Under the pieces are notes generated by a model. It was not told where the DNA came from. It did no database searches and worked only from the letters and a program-made list of their open reading frames with translations. The position numbers and the translations under genes are program-made. From Nocardia asteroides (GTDB lineage Bacteria > Actinomycetota > Actinomycetes > Mycobacteriales > Mycobacteriaceae), in NCBI RefSeq assembly GCF_021183625.1, contig NZ_CP089214.1, positions 4,092,001 to 4,156,000 on the forward strand: a DNA stretch of 64,000 nt, given 5' to 3'. Of this stretch, positions 31,220-40,094 are shown piece by piece (the stretch's first letter is position 1; every line of letters starts with the position of its first letter).

Positions 31220-32361
31220 GCCGCCCAGCCGCCCATGCGGTCCAGGTGCGTCTCGACGTCGTCGAGGAAACCGGGCGGGAAGCGGAGCGTGCCCATGCCG
31301 GTGCGGCGCAGGAAACCCGCGGTGGCGCGGGCGGAGAGCAGCCGGGAGCCGGTCAGGTAGTCGGCGAGCCCCTCGTAGGGCTCGTGCACCGGCCAGGTGG
31401 AGACCGGGGCGCGGTAGGCGCGGCCCGCCCGGCCCCACGCGGCGCTCGGCCACGGCTGGCCGGGGGCCAGCTCGGGGCCGTCGGGGCAGGGATCGGCGGT
31501 GCTGTCGAGGCGGCTACCGACCCACTCGGCCATCCGGACGCTCACGGCGTTGCCGACCAGTTTCCAGCGGTGGCCCTGGCGGAAGCCGGGGACGGTCAGG
31601 GCCGGTTCGGTCCAGCCCGCGGCGAAGCCCTGCAGCCGTTCGCCGTCCTCGATGCCGGGGGTGACGATCTCGCCGGCGGGCAGCCGGACGGCGGGCGGGC
31701 TGGCGATGCCGAGCGCCGAGCCACCCTTGAGCGTCGGGACCGCGTTCACCGCCCAGCCGAGGCCGCGCACGCCCTCGGTCCAGTAGAAGCCGCACGGGTC
31801 GAGCGCGGGGTCGCCCTGGTCCAGCGGGCCCGCGTCCTCGGCGAGCAGGACCCGGCGCGGGTCCTCGGTGCGCGAGGCCAGCAGCAGGACCCGCTGCCTG
31901 CGCTGCGGGAGGCCGAAGGCGCGGGCGTCGACCACGCGGTAGGCCCAGGTGTAGCCGAGCTCGTCCAGCGCGCCGGTGATGTGCCGCATGGCGGCGCCGC
32001 GGCCCAGTTGCAGCATGAACGGGACATTCTCCAGCAGTAGCCAGCGGGGGCCGCGGCGGCGGCGGACCAGGCGGAAGATCTCGTCGACCAGGCCGGAGCG
32101 GGTGCCGGAGATGCCTGCCGTGCGGCCCGCCTGGGAGAGGTCCTGGCAGGGGAAACCGGCGGAGACCAGCTCAGTTCCCTGGGGGAGGGAGCGCAGGCGG
32201 GTGACGTCGGGGTGGACGGGGACGTCCGGGAAGCGGGCTTCGAGCACCGCCCGAGCGCCGGGATCGATCTCGCAAAGCAACTCGGTTCGCCACCCGGAGG
32301 CGGACAGCCCCAGCTCGAGTCCGCCGATTCCGGCGAAGAGCCCCACCATCCGCATGGACAT
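31216..32361 (-). CDS. dcm: DNA (cytosine-5) methyltransferase
   Basis: 381 residues. C5-MTase motifs in order: SAM-binding GLFAGIGGLELGL (motif I), GFPCQDLSQAG with catalytic Cys about 72 (IV), LLENVP (VI), QRRQRVLLLAS (VIII), and GNAVSVRMAEWVG (X). The target-recognition region between VIII and X is short, and an extra 60-residue tail follows motif X. Start options are ATG 32361 or 32355. Coupled to vsr; no restriction endonuclease gene is visible on either side, so it is either solitary or the remnant of an R-M system. Recognition sequence unknown. An AT-rich patch and a long palindrome lie upstream. Confidence 0.93.
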   Translation of the reverse strand: MSMRMVGLFAGIGGLELGLSASGWRTELLCEIDPGARAVLEARFPDVPVHPDVTRLRSLPQGTELVSAGFPCQDLSQAGRTAGISGTRSGLVDEIFRLVRRRRGPRWLLLENVPFMLQLGRGAAMRHITGALDELGYTWAYRVVDARAFGLPQRRQRVLLLASRTEDPRRVLLAEDAGPLDQGDPALDPCGFYWTEGVRGLGWAVNAVPTLKGGSALGIASPPAVRLPAGEIVTPGIEDGERLQGFAAGWTEPALTVPGFRQGHRWKLVGNAVSVRMAEWVGSRLDSTADPCPDGPELAPGQPWPSAAWGRAGRAYRAPVSTWPVHEPYEGLADYLTGSRLLSARATAGFLRRTGMGTLRFPPGFLDDVETHLDRMGGWAA

Positions 32362-32677
32362 ATATATTGCCTGTGTTGGATTGGCCCGGCTGCGCCGGGC
32401 GTGTTCGCCGCCCTTCGGGGTCCCGCCGTTCAGCGCTCGAGTCTCGCGCCTTCGGCGCATGCGCTTTCGAGCGCTGAACGGCGGGACGGGCGGCGAACGG
32501 GGCTCGTAAGGCTCGCCCGGTCGGGGGGTGCGTGGGGGCAGGGCTGGTGTGGCGGAAATTCGGTTGGCGGGGGCGGGGTGTGGTGCCACTCTGGAAGGCC
32601 GGAGCCTGTGCCCGTCTTTCATCCGCCCACCCCGCCGCGTCGGCGGCTGCCGTGGTGCGCACTATCGAGGGGGAACC
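32362..32677. other. 316-bp divergent intergenic region holding a long palindrome
   Basis: Gene-free region between dcm (minus) and the ABC exporter gene (plus). Next to the dcm start is ACATATATATTGC, an unusually AT-rich box here and probably a promoter element. The centre holds the palindromic element at 32403-32498. Confidence 0.65.
32403..32498. repeat. 96-bp imperfect palindrome (possible REP-like element)
   Basis: Perfect 20-base inner arms (32421-32440 with 32467-32486, core CGTTCAGCGCTCGA) and perfect 11-base outer arms GTTCGCCGCCC (32403-32413 with 32488-32498), separated by a 7-base bulge on one side and 1 base on the other; the loop holds a further small hairpin GCGCCTTCGGCGC. 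It sits between two divergent gene starts, so it is not an ordinary terminator. Confidence 0.8.
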
Positions 32678-34486
32678 TTGTCCGTCGTGCTCGATCCCAC
32701 CGCCGAGCGAATATCCGCGCCGCCCGCCCCGGTGAAACCCCGGGGCCGGACGGCGGCGCTGCGCCGGTTCCTGCCGTACCTGCGGCCGCACCGCACCAAG
32801 ATCGCGGCGGCGACGGCGCTCGCCATCCTCGCCATGCTGACCGAGATCGTGATCCCGCTGCTGATCGCCCGGATCATCGACGGGCCGATCGCGGGCGGCC
32901 ACTACGGCTCGGCGGTTCCGCTGATCGGGGTGGTGCTCGCGCTCGGGCTGCTGCAGGCGCTCGGCACCTGGGGCAGGCGCCGGATGGTGGCGCGGCCCGC
33001 GGCCGAGTTCGAGGTCGCCATGCGCGCGAAGATCTTCGGCAAGCTGCAGCGGCTCGCCATCGGCAACCACGACTCCTGGGAGTCCGGCCAGCTGCTCTCC
33101 CGCGCGGTGGACGACCTCGCCACGCTGCGCCGCTTCGTCGGCTTCGCCGGGCCGTTCCTGATCCTGCACATGGTGGTCGTGCCGATCGGGCTGCTCGTGC
33201 TGTGGATCCTGATCCCGCCGCTCGGCGCCGCCTTCACCGTGCTCGCCATCCCGATCGTCGCCGTCTGCTACCGCTTCGTGCAGCGCTACGAGGTGGCGTC
33301 GCGGCGCTCGCAGGACCAGAGCGGCGACCTGGCCACCATCGCGGAGGAGTCGGCGCAGGGCATCCGGGTGCTCAAGGCGTTCGGGCGCGGGCCGTTCCTG
33401 GCCGCGCGGTTCGTGCGGCAGGCGCGGGAGCTGCGCGGCACCGAGATGGTGAAGGTGCGGCTGGACGCCACGCTGTGGTCGACCATGGTCGGGCTGCCGC
33501 AGCTCGCCATCGTCTTCGCGCTCGGCTACGGCGGCTACGCGGTGGTGCACGGCCAGATGTCGCTCGGCACGCTGGTCGCGGGCATCACGCTCGCCACCTT
33601 CCTGCAGTGGCCGATCATCTGGACCGGCTTCCTGCTCTCCGAGCTCAACGACGCGAGTACCGCATCGGACCGGTACTGGGAGATCCAGGACATCCCGCTG
33701 CTCATCACCGACCCGCCCGACCCCGACCCGCTGCCCGCCGCGGTCCGCGGCGACCTGCGGCTCGAGCACGTGCGGTTCGCCTTCCCCGGCACCCGGACCG
33801 AGGTGCTGCGCGACGTCACGCTGCACGTGCGCCCCGGCGAGACGGTCGCGCTGGTCGGCGCCATCGGCAGCGGCAAGACCGCGCTGCTCAACCTGATCCC
33901 GCGGCTCTACGACGTCACCGGCGGCAGCCTCACCGTCGACGGCGTCGAGGTCTCCCGGCTGCGCCTCGGCGACCTGCGCACCGTGGTCACCGCCGCCTTC
34001 GAGGAGCCGGTGCTCTTCTCCGCGAGCGTCAGGGAGAACGTGGCGCTCGGCGAGCCGGAGGCCACCGACGCCGACGTGCGGGCCGCGCTGGAGATCGCCC
34101 AGGCCACCGAATTCGTCGAGCAGCTCCCGTGGGGGCTGGACACCAGGATCGGCGAACAGGGGCTCAGCCTCTCCGGCGGGCAGCGGCAGCGGCTGGCGCT
34201 GGCCAGGGCGGTGCTCGGCGCCCGCGCCGGGGGCAGCGCGGGCCGGGTGCTCGTGCTCGACGACCCGCTCTCCGCGCTCGACGTGGACACCGAGGAGCGG
34301 GTGCAGGCGCGGCTGCGCAGCGTGCTGGCCGGGGCGACCACGCTGCTGGTGGCGCACCGGCCCTCCACCGCGGCGCTGGCCGATCGGGTCGCGCTGCTCG
34401 CGGACGGTCGCATCGTCGCCGAGGGCAAACACGACCGGTTGCTGCGCACCAGCACCCGCTACCGCGAACTGATGGGAGGTGCGTGA
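32678..34486 (+). CDS. ABC exporter half-transporter A (degenerate ATPase site)
   Basis: 602 residues: about six transmembrane segments, then an NBD. Walker A GAIGSGKTALL, signature SLSGGQRQRLALAR, Walker B RVLVLDDPLSALD with Asp where the catalytic Glu is expected, and H-loop LLVAHRPS. The Walker B change marks the non-canonical half of a heterodimer. The TTG at 32678 is chosen as start because GAGGGGG precedes it at good spacing and no better start exists before the conserved region. It overlaps the next gene by 1 base (TGATG). The pair resembles Rv1273c/Rv1272c; the substrate is probably lipid-like but unproven. Confidence 0.88.
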   Translation: MSVVLDPTAERISAPPAPVKPRGRTAALRRFLPYLRPHRTKIAAATALAILAMLTEIVIPLLIARIIDGPIAGGHYGSAVPLIGVVLALGLLQALGTWGRRRMVARPAAEFEVAMRAKIFGKLQRLAIGNHDSWESGQLLSRAVDDLATLRRFVGFAGPFLILHMVVVPIGLLVLWILIPPLGAAFTVLAIPIVAVCYRFVQRYEVASRRSQDQSGDLATIAEESAQGIRVLKAFGRGPFLAARFVRQARELRGTEMVKVRLDATLWSTMVGLPQLAIVFALGYGGYAVVHGQMSLGTLVAGITLATFLQWPIIWTGFLLSELNDASTASDRYWEIQDIPLLITDPPDPDPLPAAVRGDLRLEHVRFAFPGTRTEVLRDVTLHVRPGETVALVGAIGSGKTALLNLIPRLYDVTGGSLTVDGVEVSRLRLGDLRTVVTAAFEEPVLFSASVRENVALGEPEATDADVRAALEIAQATEFVEQLPWGLDTRIGEQGLSLSGGQRQRLALARAVLGARAGGSAGRVLVLDDPLSALDVDTEERVQARLRSVLAGATTLLVAHRPSTAALADRVALLADGRIVAEGKHDRLLRTSTRYRELMGGA

Positions 34487-36336
34487 TGACCGCAACCACC
34501 GACGACCGGAAGGACACCGACCCCGCCGACTGGCGCGGGATCGCCAACGAGGACCGCGAGGTCACCCAGACCGGCAACCTGGTGCTCGCCGCCCGCTCGC
34601 GCAGGCTGCTGCTCGACCTGGTGCGGCCGTACCGGGCCCGGGCCGCGATCGTGCTGCTGCTCATCGTGGTGGACAACGCGCTCAAGGTCTCCGGACCGCT
34701 CTTCATCGCCTACGGCCTGGACAGCGGGCTGGCCGCGGGCGGGCGCGGCGACTGGCGGCCGCTCACCCGCACCGTCGCGGGCTTCGCCGCGGTGACCCTG
34801 CTCAGCATGCTGACCACGCTGGTCTTCCTGCGGATCTCCGGCACGCTCAGCCAGAGCGTGCTCTTCGACCTGCGCGGGCGGCTCTTCGCGCACGTGCAGC
34901 GGCTGAGCGTCGAATTCCACGAGAAGTACACCTCGGGCAAGGTCATCTCCCGGCTCACCGGCGATATCGAGACGCTGCAGGAGCTGCTGGAGGGCGCGCT
35001 GAACCAGGCGCTCAGCGCCATGCTCTCGGTGGTCACCATCGCCGCGCTGCTCATCTACCTGGACGCCGGGCTCGCGGTGATCGTGCTGATCGGCTTCGTG
35101 CCGCTGGCGCTGGTCACCCGCTGGGCGCAGCGCAGGCAGCGGCGGGGGTACCGGCGCACGCGGGTGGCGATCGCGCGGGTGGTGGTGCACTTCGTGGAGA
35201 CCATGGGCGGCATCCGCGCGGTGCAGGCGTTCCGCCGGGAGGGCCGCAACCACGCGGTGCTCGCGGCCGAGGACAGCGAGTTCCGCGAGGCCAATGTCGC
35301 GGCCGCCTTCGGCATGAGCGACTACACCGGCCTGACCAGGCTGCTCGGCAACCTCACCACCGTGATCGTGCTCTCGGTCGGCGCCTGGCAGGTGATCGAG
35401 GGCAACCTCGCGATCGGCGTGCTCGCCGCCTACCTGCTCTACCTCAACGAGTTCTACGGCCCGCTGGACGAGCTGGCGCAGGTGTTCAACGCCTACCAGT
35501 CGGCGGCGGCCGCGCTGGAGAAGATCTCCGGCGTGCTCGAGGAGGAGCCGTCGGTGCCGGAGCCGCGCGACCCCGTTCCGCTGGCGAACCCGGCGGGCGC
35601 GCTGCGGATGGACGCGGTGTGGTTCGACTACGCCGGGAAGCAGGGGAGCCCGCCGGTGCTGCCCGAGTTCGATCTGGAGATCCCGGCCGGACAGGTGATC
35701 GCGCTGGTCGGGGCCACCGGGGCGGGGAAGTCGACGCTGGTCAAGCTGCTCACCCGGTTCTACGACCCGAGCGGGGGGACGATCAGCCTCGACGGCGTCG
35801 ACCTGCGCCGGATCGCCGATGTCGAGCTGCGCCGGGCCGTGGTGATGGTCACCCAGGAGGCGTACCTCTTCGCCGGGTCGATCGCGGACAACATCCGGCT
35901 CGGGCGGCCGGAGGCGACCGACGCCGAGGTCGCCGCCGCCGCCTCGGCGGTCGGGCTGGACCGGTTCCTCGCGACGCTGCCGGACGGGCTCGGCACCGAC
36001 GTGCGCAAGCGCGGCGGCAGGCTCTCCGCCGGGCAGCGGCAGCTGGTGGCGTTCGCCCGGGTCTTCCTCGCCGATCCCGCCGTCATCGTGCTGGACGAGG
36101 CCACCTCCAACCTGGACATCCCGAGCGAGCGGCTGGTGCAGGAGGCGCTGGAGCGGGTGCTGCGCGACCGCACCGCGGTGATCATCGCGCACCGGCTCTC
36201 CACGGTGTCGATCGCGGACCGGGTGCTGGTGCTTGAGGCCGGTCGGATCGTGGAGGACGGGGCCCCGGCGACGCTCATCGCGGGCGCCGGACGGTTCGCC
36301 GGGTTGCATGCGGCGTGGCGGGAGACGCTGGTGTGA
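34486..36336 (+). CDS. ABC exporter half-transporter B (catalytic half)
   Basis: 616 residues: a polar N-terminus of about 50 residues, six transmembrane segments, and an NBD with Walker A GATGAGKSTLVKLL, signature RLSAGQRQLVAFAR, Walker B VIVLDEATSNLD with intact catalytic Glu, and H-loop IIAHRLST. The LSAGQ signature is a known variant in this subfamily. Start ATG at 34486 with GGAGGT upstream, overlapping the stop of half A. Together they form one asymmetric exporter in the inner membrane. Confidence 0.92.
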   Translation: MTATTDDRKDTDPADWRGIANEDREVTQTGNLVLAARSRRLLLDLVRPYRARAAIVLLLIVVDNALKVSGPLFIAYGLDSGLAAGGRGDWRPLTRTVAGFAAVTLLSMLTTLVFLRISGTLSQSVLFDLRGRLFAHVQRLSVEFHEKYTSGKVISRLTGDIETLQELLEGALNQALSAMLSVVTIAALLIYLDAGLAVIVLIGFVPLALVTRWAQRRQRRGYRRTRVAIARVVVHFVETMGGIRAVQAFRREGRNHAVLAAEDSEFREANVAAAFGMSDYTGLTRLLGNLTTVIVLSVGAWQVIEGNLAIGVLAAYLLYLNEFYGPLDELAQVFNAYQSAAAALEKISGVLEEEPSVPEPRDPVPLANPAGALRMDAVWFDYAGKQGSPPVLPEFDLEIPAGQVIALVGATGAGKSTLVKLLTRFYDPSGGTISLDGVDLRRIADVELRRAVVMVTQEAYLFAGSIADNIRLGRPEATDAEVAAAASAVGLDRFLATLPDGLGTDVRKRGGRLSAGQRQLVAFARVFLADPAVIVLDEATSNLDIPSERLVQEALERVLRDRTAVIIAHRLSTVSIADRVLVLEAGRIVEDGAPATLIAGAGRFAGLHAAWRETLV

Positions 36337-36372
36337 TGCGGCCGACAGCCCCGCGTCGCTTACCGTAGAAGG

Positions 36373-36978
36373 GTGACGAACCCAGTCCAAGGACCCGAAA
36401 GCCAACCGGAGGAATCCCGGTGGCCGGCGATTCTCACGTGGGTTGCCCACAACGGGAAGCGCATGGAGTCCGTGCGCGTGACGCTCAACGGGAACCGGAT
36501 CCGCGCCGCGGGCCGCATGATCGGCGCCGCCTGCGACGACCACCCGGCCTTCAGCGCCTCCTACGACCTGGTCACCGATGAGAACGGCGCCACCAAGCGG
36601 CTCTCGCTGCGCACCACGACCAATGCGGGCGAGCGGCACGCCTCGCTGGCGCGGGACAACGAGAACTACTGGCTCATCGACGCGGGCGGCAGCCACGTGC
36701 GGGCCACCTTCGCCGGCGCGCTCGACGTCGACGTGGTGCTCAGCCCGTTCTTCAACACGCTGCCGATTCGCCGTTTCGGACTGCAGCACGCGGTGGAGGA
36801 GGTGCAGGTGCCGGTCGTCTACGTCCGGCTGCCCGACCTGCTGGTGCAGGAGGCGAACCTGGTCTACAGCAGCACCGCCGACGGGATCAGCGTGCTCTCG
36901 CCGGTGTCGAGTGCCACCGTCACGGTGGACCAGGACGGGTTCCTGCTGGACTACCCGGGGCTCGCGCGGCGGGTCTGA
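36373..36978 (+). CDS. Putative glycolipid-binding family protein
   Basis: 201 residues, no signal peptide. The sequence RWPAILTWVAHNGKRMESVRVTL at the start, SASYDLVTDENGATKRLSL, IDAGGSHVRATFAGALDVDV and FNTLPIRRFGL match the putative glycolipid-binding (DUF1089-like) family, a beta-barrel-like fold. The ligand is unknown. The GTG start lies 36 bases after the ABC exporter gene, so it is probably in the same transcript, which would suit a lipid-related role (inference). Confidence 0.8.
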   Translation: MTNPVQGPESQPEESRWPAILTWVAHNGKRMESVRVTLNGNRIRAAGRMIGAACDDHPAFSASYDLVTDENGATKRLSLRTTTNAGERHASLARDNENYWLIDAGGSHVRATFAGALDVDVVLSPFFNTLPIRRFGLQHAVEEVQVPVVYVRLPDLLVQEANLVYSSTADGISVLSPVSSATVTVDQDGFLLDYPGLARRV

Positions 36979-37131
36979 GTTCGGCCCGGCCGGTACCCGA
37001 GGTTCGCGCGCGGGGTCCGAGGGGCGGCCCGGAGGAGTTCGTCGCGCGCGGAGGACAGCGGTGCGTCACCCGTGGGTCGTGTGCCTTGCGGCTGCCCGTG
37101 CATCGCGCTCGCGGGCGAGTCGGCAGGCGTC

Positions 37132-38058
37132 TCAGCCGAGTGCGGTGACAACAGCCCCGCGGCGACCCGCCGCACGCAGCGCTTCCAGCCACCCGGGGGC
37201 GCCGGGGACCACGTCGGCGATGGTCTCCGGGCGCTGCTCCTCGTAGCGGCGCCTGGCGGCGTGCCCCGTCTCGGCGAGCGCGGCGAGCGAGCCGTCCTCC
37301 AGGGTGCGGCGCGCCTCCGTGAGCACGGCCAGCGTCTCGTCCAGTACCGCCCGCAGCGCCTCGGCGTTCGGCTCGCAGATGGCGCGGACCAGGTCCGGCG
37401 CGGTCCCCGCCACCCGGGTTCCGTCCCGGAACGAACCGGCCGCGAGCCCGAGCGCGAGCGCCCCGCCCGCGGCCCCGGCCTGCGCCAGCGCCTCGGCCAG
37501 CACATGCGGAAGATGCGAGATGCGCGCGACGGCGGCATCGTGCTCGGCGGCGGTCACCGGCACCACCCCTGCCCCGCAGTCCAGCGCGAGCCGCGCCACC
37601 CGCCGCCACACCACCGGGTCGGTGCCGTCGTCGACGGTGACCGCCCACGCCGCGCCGCGGAAGAGCGCGGCATCCGTGGCCGCCCAGCCGGACTCGGCGG
37701 TGCCGGCCATGGGATGCCCGCCGACGAACCGGTCCGCGAGCCCGTGCGCCCGCACCGCCGCGGCCACCGGCGCCTTGACACTCACCACATCGGTCAGCGC
37801 GCAGCCGGGGGCGTGCGCCGCGACCTGGGCGAGCACCGCGTCCAGCGCGGGCATCGGCACCGCGAGCACCACCAGCGCATCGGCCGCGGCTGCCCGGCGC
37901 AGCACGGCGGGGAGGTCGGTGCCGACATCGAAGCCGTCCGCCCGCGCGGGGATCTCGGAGCGGTTGTAGCCGAAGGCTTCCCAGCCCGCGGCGGCCGCCG
38001 CGCGCAGTAGCGAACCGCCGATCAACCCGGCGCCGAGCACACACAGGGACGCTGTCAT
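37132..38058 (-). CDS. tyrA: Prephenate dehydrogenase TyrA
   Basis: 308 residues. Oxidative decarboxylation of prephenate to 4-hydroxyphenylpyruvate for tyrosine. N-terminal NAD(P) site LGAGLIGGSLLRAAA, DVVSVKAPV, GGHPMAGTAESGW (the substrate-site His) and VPVTAAEHDAAVARISHLPHV are all family hallmarks. No ACT domain. It corresponds to Rv3754 and is divergent from the TadA-associated gene exactly as in M. tuberculosis. Confidence 0.94.
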   Translation of the reverse strand: MTASLCVLGAGLIGGSLLRAAAAAGWEAFGYNRSEIPARADGFDVGTDLPAVLRRAAAADALVVLAVPMPALDAVLAQVAAHAPGCALTDVVSVKAPVAAAVRAHGLADRFVGGHPMAGTAESGWAATDAALFRGAAWAVTVDDGTDPVVWRRVARLALDCGAGVVPVTAAEHDAAVARISHLPHVLAEALAQAGAAGGALALGLAAGSFRDGTRVAGTAPDLVRAICEPNAEALRAVLDETLAVLTEARRTLEDGSLAALAETGHAARRRYEEQRPETIADVVPGAPGWLEALRAAGRRGAVVTALG

Positions 38059-38117
38059 CGGTTCGGAGTTCTCCTACGACTTCAACAATTGAGCTCGGGC
38101 AGACTACCGTTGCGGCC

Positions 38118-38657
38118 ATGGCAGCACAGCGCTCGGGCACGAACGGAGCGGCGTCGGACGATTACGACGACGTCGAAGGGTTCGCCGTGGCAGTTGTACG
38201 TGAAGAGGGTAAATGGCGGTGTAGCCCGCTGAGCAACGCCGCGCTCGGTGATCTCGTCGCCGCCGAGACCGAGCTGAAGGCTTTGCGCAGCTCCGGCGCG
38301 GTCTTCGGGCTGCTCGACGTGGACGACGAATTCTTCGTCGTGGTGCGGCCCGCGCCGAGCGGCACCCGGCTGCTCGTCTCCGACGCCACCGCCGCCATCG
38401 AGTACGACATCGCCGCCGACGTGCTGGAGGCGCTCAACCTCGAGGTCCCCGACATCGACCCGGACGAGGTCGACGACGTGGAGCCGTGGGAGGAGGGCGA
38501 TCTCGGCGTGCTCGCCGACCTCGGGCTGCCCGAGCCGGTGCTCAGCGTGATCCTGGCCGAGACCGACCTGTACCCGGACGAGCAGCTCGGCATGATCGCC
38601 CAGCGGCTCGGCTTCGCCGACGAGTTCGCCGCGGTGCTCGACAAACTGCCGCACTGA
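38118..38657 (+). CDS. tRNA adenosine deaminase-associated protein
   Basis: 179 residues, acidic. Matches the actinobacterial family found directly upstream of tadA (Rv3753c): GFAVAVVREEGKWRCSPLS, ELKALRSSGAVFGLLDVDDEFFV, YDIAADVLEAL and an acidic linker rich in Asp/Glu (residues 117-137). Its biochemical role is not established. Its stop is 1 base before the GTG start of tadA, so the genes are coupled. Confidence 0.92.
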   Translation: MAAQRSGTNGAASDDYDDVEGFAVAVVREEGKWRCSPLSNAALGDLVAAETELKALRSSGAVFGLLDVDDEFFVVVRPAPSGTRLLVSDATAAIEYDIAADVLEALNLEVPDIDPDEVDDVEPWEEGDLGVLADLGLPEPVLSVILAETDLYPDEQLGMIAQRLGFADEFAAVLDKLPH

Positions 38658-38658
38658 G

Positions 38659-39117
38659 GTGAACGGCGCCGCCGACGCCGCGCTCATGCGGGCCGCGCTG
38701 GACGCGGCAGGCGCGGCCGGTGCGCGCGACGTCCCCATCGGCGCCGTCGTCTTCGCCGCCGACGGCAGCGAACTGGCCCGCGCCGCCAACGCCCGCGAGG
38801 AGCTCGGCGACCCCACCGCGCACGCCGAGCTGCTCGCCCTGCGCCGGGCCGCCGCGGTGCACGGCGACGGCTGGCGCCTCGGCGGCACCACCCTCGTCGT
38901 CACCGTCGAACCCTGCACCATGTGCGCGGGCGCGCTGGTACTGGCCCGAGTGGCCCGCGTCGTCTTCGGGGCATGGGAGCCGAAGACCGGCGCCGTCGGC
39001 TCGCTCTGGGACGTGGTGCGCGACCGCAGACTCAACCACCGCCCCGAGGTGCGCGGCGGCGTCCTCGAGGCCGAATGCGCCGCCCTCCTCGATCAGTTCT
39101 TCCGCGAACACCGCTGA
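38659..39117 (+). CDS. tadA: tRNA-specific adenosine deaminase TadA
   Basis: 152 residues from a GTG. Converts A34 to inosine in tRNA-Arg(ACG); that tRNA is encoded at 25158. Zinc deaminase motifs: DPTAHAELLAL (His, with catalytic Glu) and VEPCTMCAGALV (two Cys). FGAWEPKTGAVGSLWDVVRD is typical of actinobacterial TadA. It follows the TadA-associated gene and precedes tRNA-Ser(CGA). Confidence 0.93.
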   Translation: MNGAADAALMRAALDAAGAAGARDVPIGAVVFAADGSELARAANAREELGDPTAHAELLALRRAAAVHGDGWRLGGTTLVVTVEPCTMCAGALVLARVARVVFGAWEPKTGAVGSLWDVVRDRRLNHRPEVRGGVLEAECAALLDQFFREHR

Positions 39118-39162
39118 CCAGCCGTTTCGGCGTTCCCGAGCCGTCCGTGTATGGTTGTCGGC

Positions 39163-39253
39163 GGTGGCGTGTCCGAGCGGCCTAAGGAGCACGCCTCGAA
39201 AGCGTGTGAGGGGTAACCCCCCTCCGAGGGTTCAAATCCCTCCGCCACCGCCA
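39163..39253 (+). tRNA. tRNA-Ser(CGA)
   Basis: 91 nt with encoded CCA. Acceptor GGTGGCG / CGCCACC, anticodon loop CTCGAAA (anticodon CGA), long variable arm, T-loop GTTCAAATC. Confidence 0.97.
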
Positions 39254-39254
39254 C

Positions 39255-39291
39255 AGCCCCTTGTCTGACATGTGCAGGTAAGGGGCTTTTT
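39255..39291 (+). terminator. Intrinsic terminator of tRNA-Ser(CGA)
   Basis: AGCCCCTT / AAGGGGCT stem with a 17-base loop, followed by TTTT. One of two terminators here with a real U-run. Confidence 0.85.
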
Positions 39292-39312
39292 CCTGCGTGG
39301 ATCCCGCTTTCG

Positions 39313-39999
39313 TCAGTGGTGGCAATCGACGCAGGTGATCAGTGTGTCGGCAGGCAGCCGGGCGAATTGCTCATCGACGAATCGGTTCCACTCCGCCGCC
39401 CGCTGATCGCTCACATCCGCCCGGAGGCCGCGATCTCCACGCTCGTGCCAGAGGCCGTCGATCACGAGGGCGGTGGGGCGCCAGGTGCTGCGCATCAGGA
39501 ACTGCACGCGGGTGAACCCCTCCGCCTGGATGGACAGCACTGCGTTCCGCCGGTCGCGGGAGCTTGCCTCCCACTCATCCCACTCCCGCTCGGCCGCCGC
39601 GAGCGCACGGTGCCGCATGGCATCGAGGTCGATATCGCCGAGCAGCGCCTGGGCGGCGTGCAGGCGGTCGGACCGGAGGAGCAGCGACCACGGTTCCCGG
39701 TCGCTCAGGGTCCAGTAATCCCACCGGGCTTTCCAGTTCTCGGTGCTCCAGTAGTACCAGCCGCGCTCGTCGCGGCCGACGCCGTCGGGCCCGAGCAGGT
39801 CGCCCACGTCCCGCCGGATGTGGGCGGCCACGTCGTCGGGGTCGAGCCCCTCCTTCGGGTGCTCCCGGTAGTACCTCTGGGTGGCTGCGATCTCGGCGGC
39901 GGGCACGTAAGCGCGGTACGGCGCGAGGCGCGTCTGCTCCCCGTACAACGCCAATTGCCGCTCTACGTGCGGACCGACGACCATCACCAGGAAATGCAC
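39313..39999 (-). CDS. Unrecognised 228-residue protein
   Basis: Starts at the GTG at 39999 (VHFLVMVVGPHVERQLALYG), with an excellent ribosome site GACGAGGTGGGG. The sequence is charged and soluble, with many Trp and Tyr (GWYYWSTENWKARWDYWTL) and ending ITCVDCHH, a possible metal-binding tail. The middle (ALAAAEREWDEWEASSRDRRNAVLS) looks helical. I do not recognise the family; similar proteins may occur as phage- or toxin-associated cargo, but this is a guess. It lies in a small accessory patch between the tRNA-Ser gene and the MMPL locus. Confidence 0.7.
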   Translation of the reverse strand: MHFLVMVVGPHVERQLALYGEQTRLAPYRAYVPAAEIAATQRYYREHPKEGLDPDDVAAHIRRDVGDLLGPDGVGRDERGWYYWSTENWKARWDYWTLSDREPWSLLLRSDRLHAAQALLGDIDLDAMRHRALAAAEREWDEWEASSRDRRNAVLSIQAEGFTRVQFLMRSTWRPTALVIDGLWHERGDRGLRADVSDQRAAEWNRFVDEQFARLPADTLITCVDCHH

Positions 40000-40094
40000 T
40001 GCCCCACCTCGTCGAATCTGTCGGGCAGTGAGCGTATCGCCGCCTTCTGGATCGACCGGTGACCGGGCGGCGTCGCTGGTACAGGATGGGCGGC

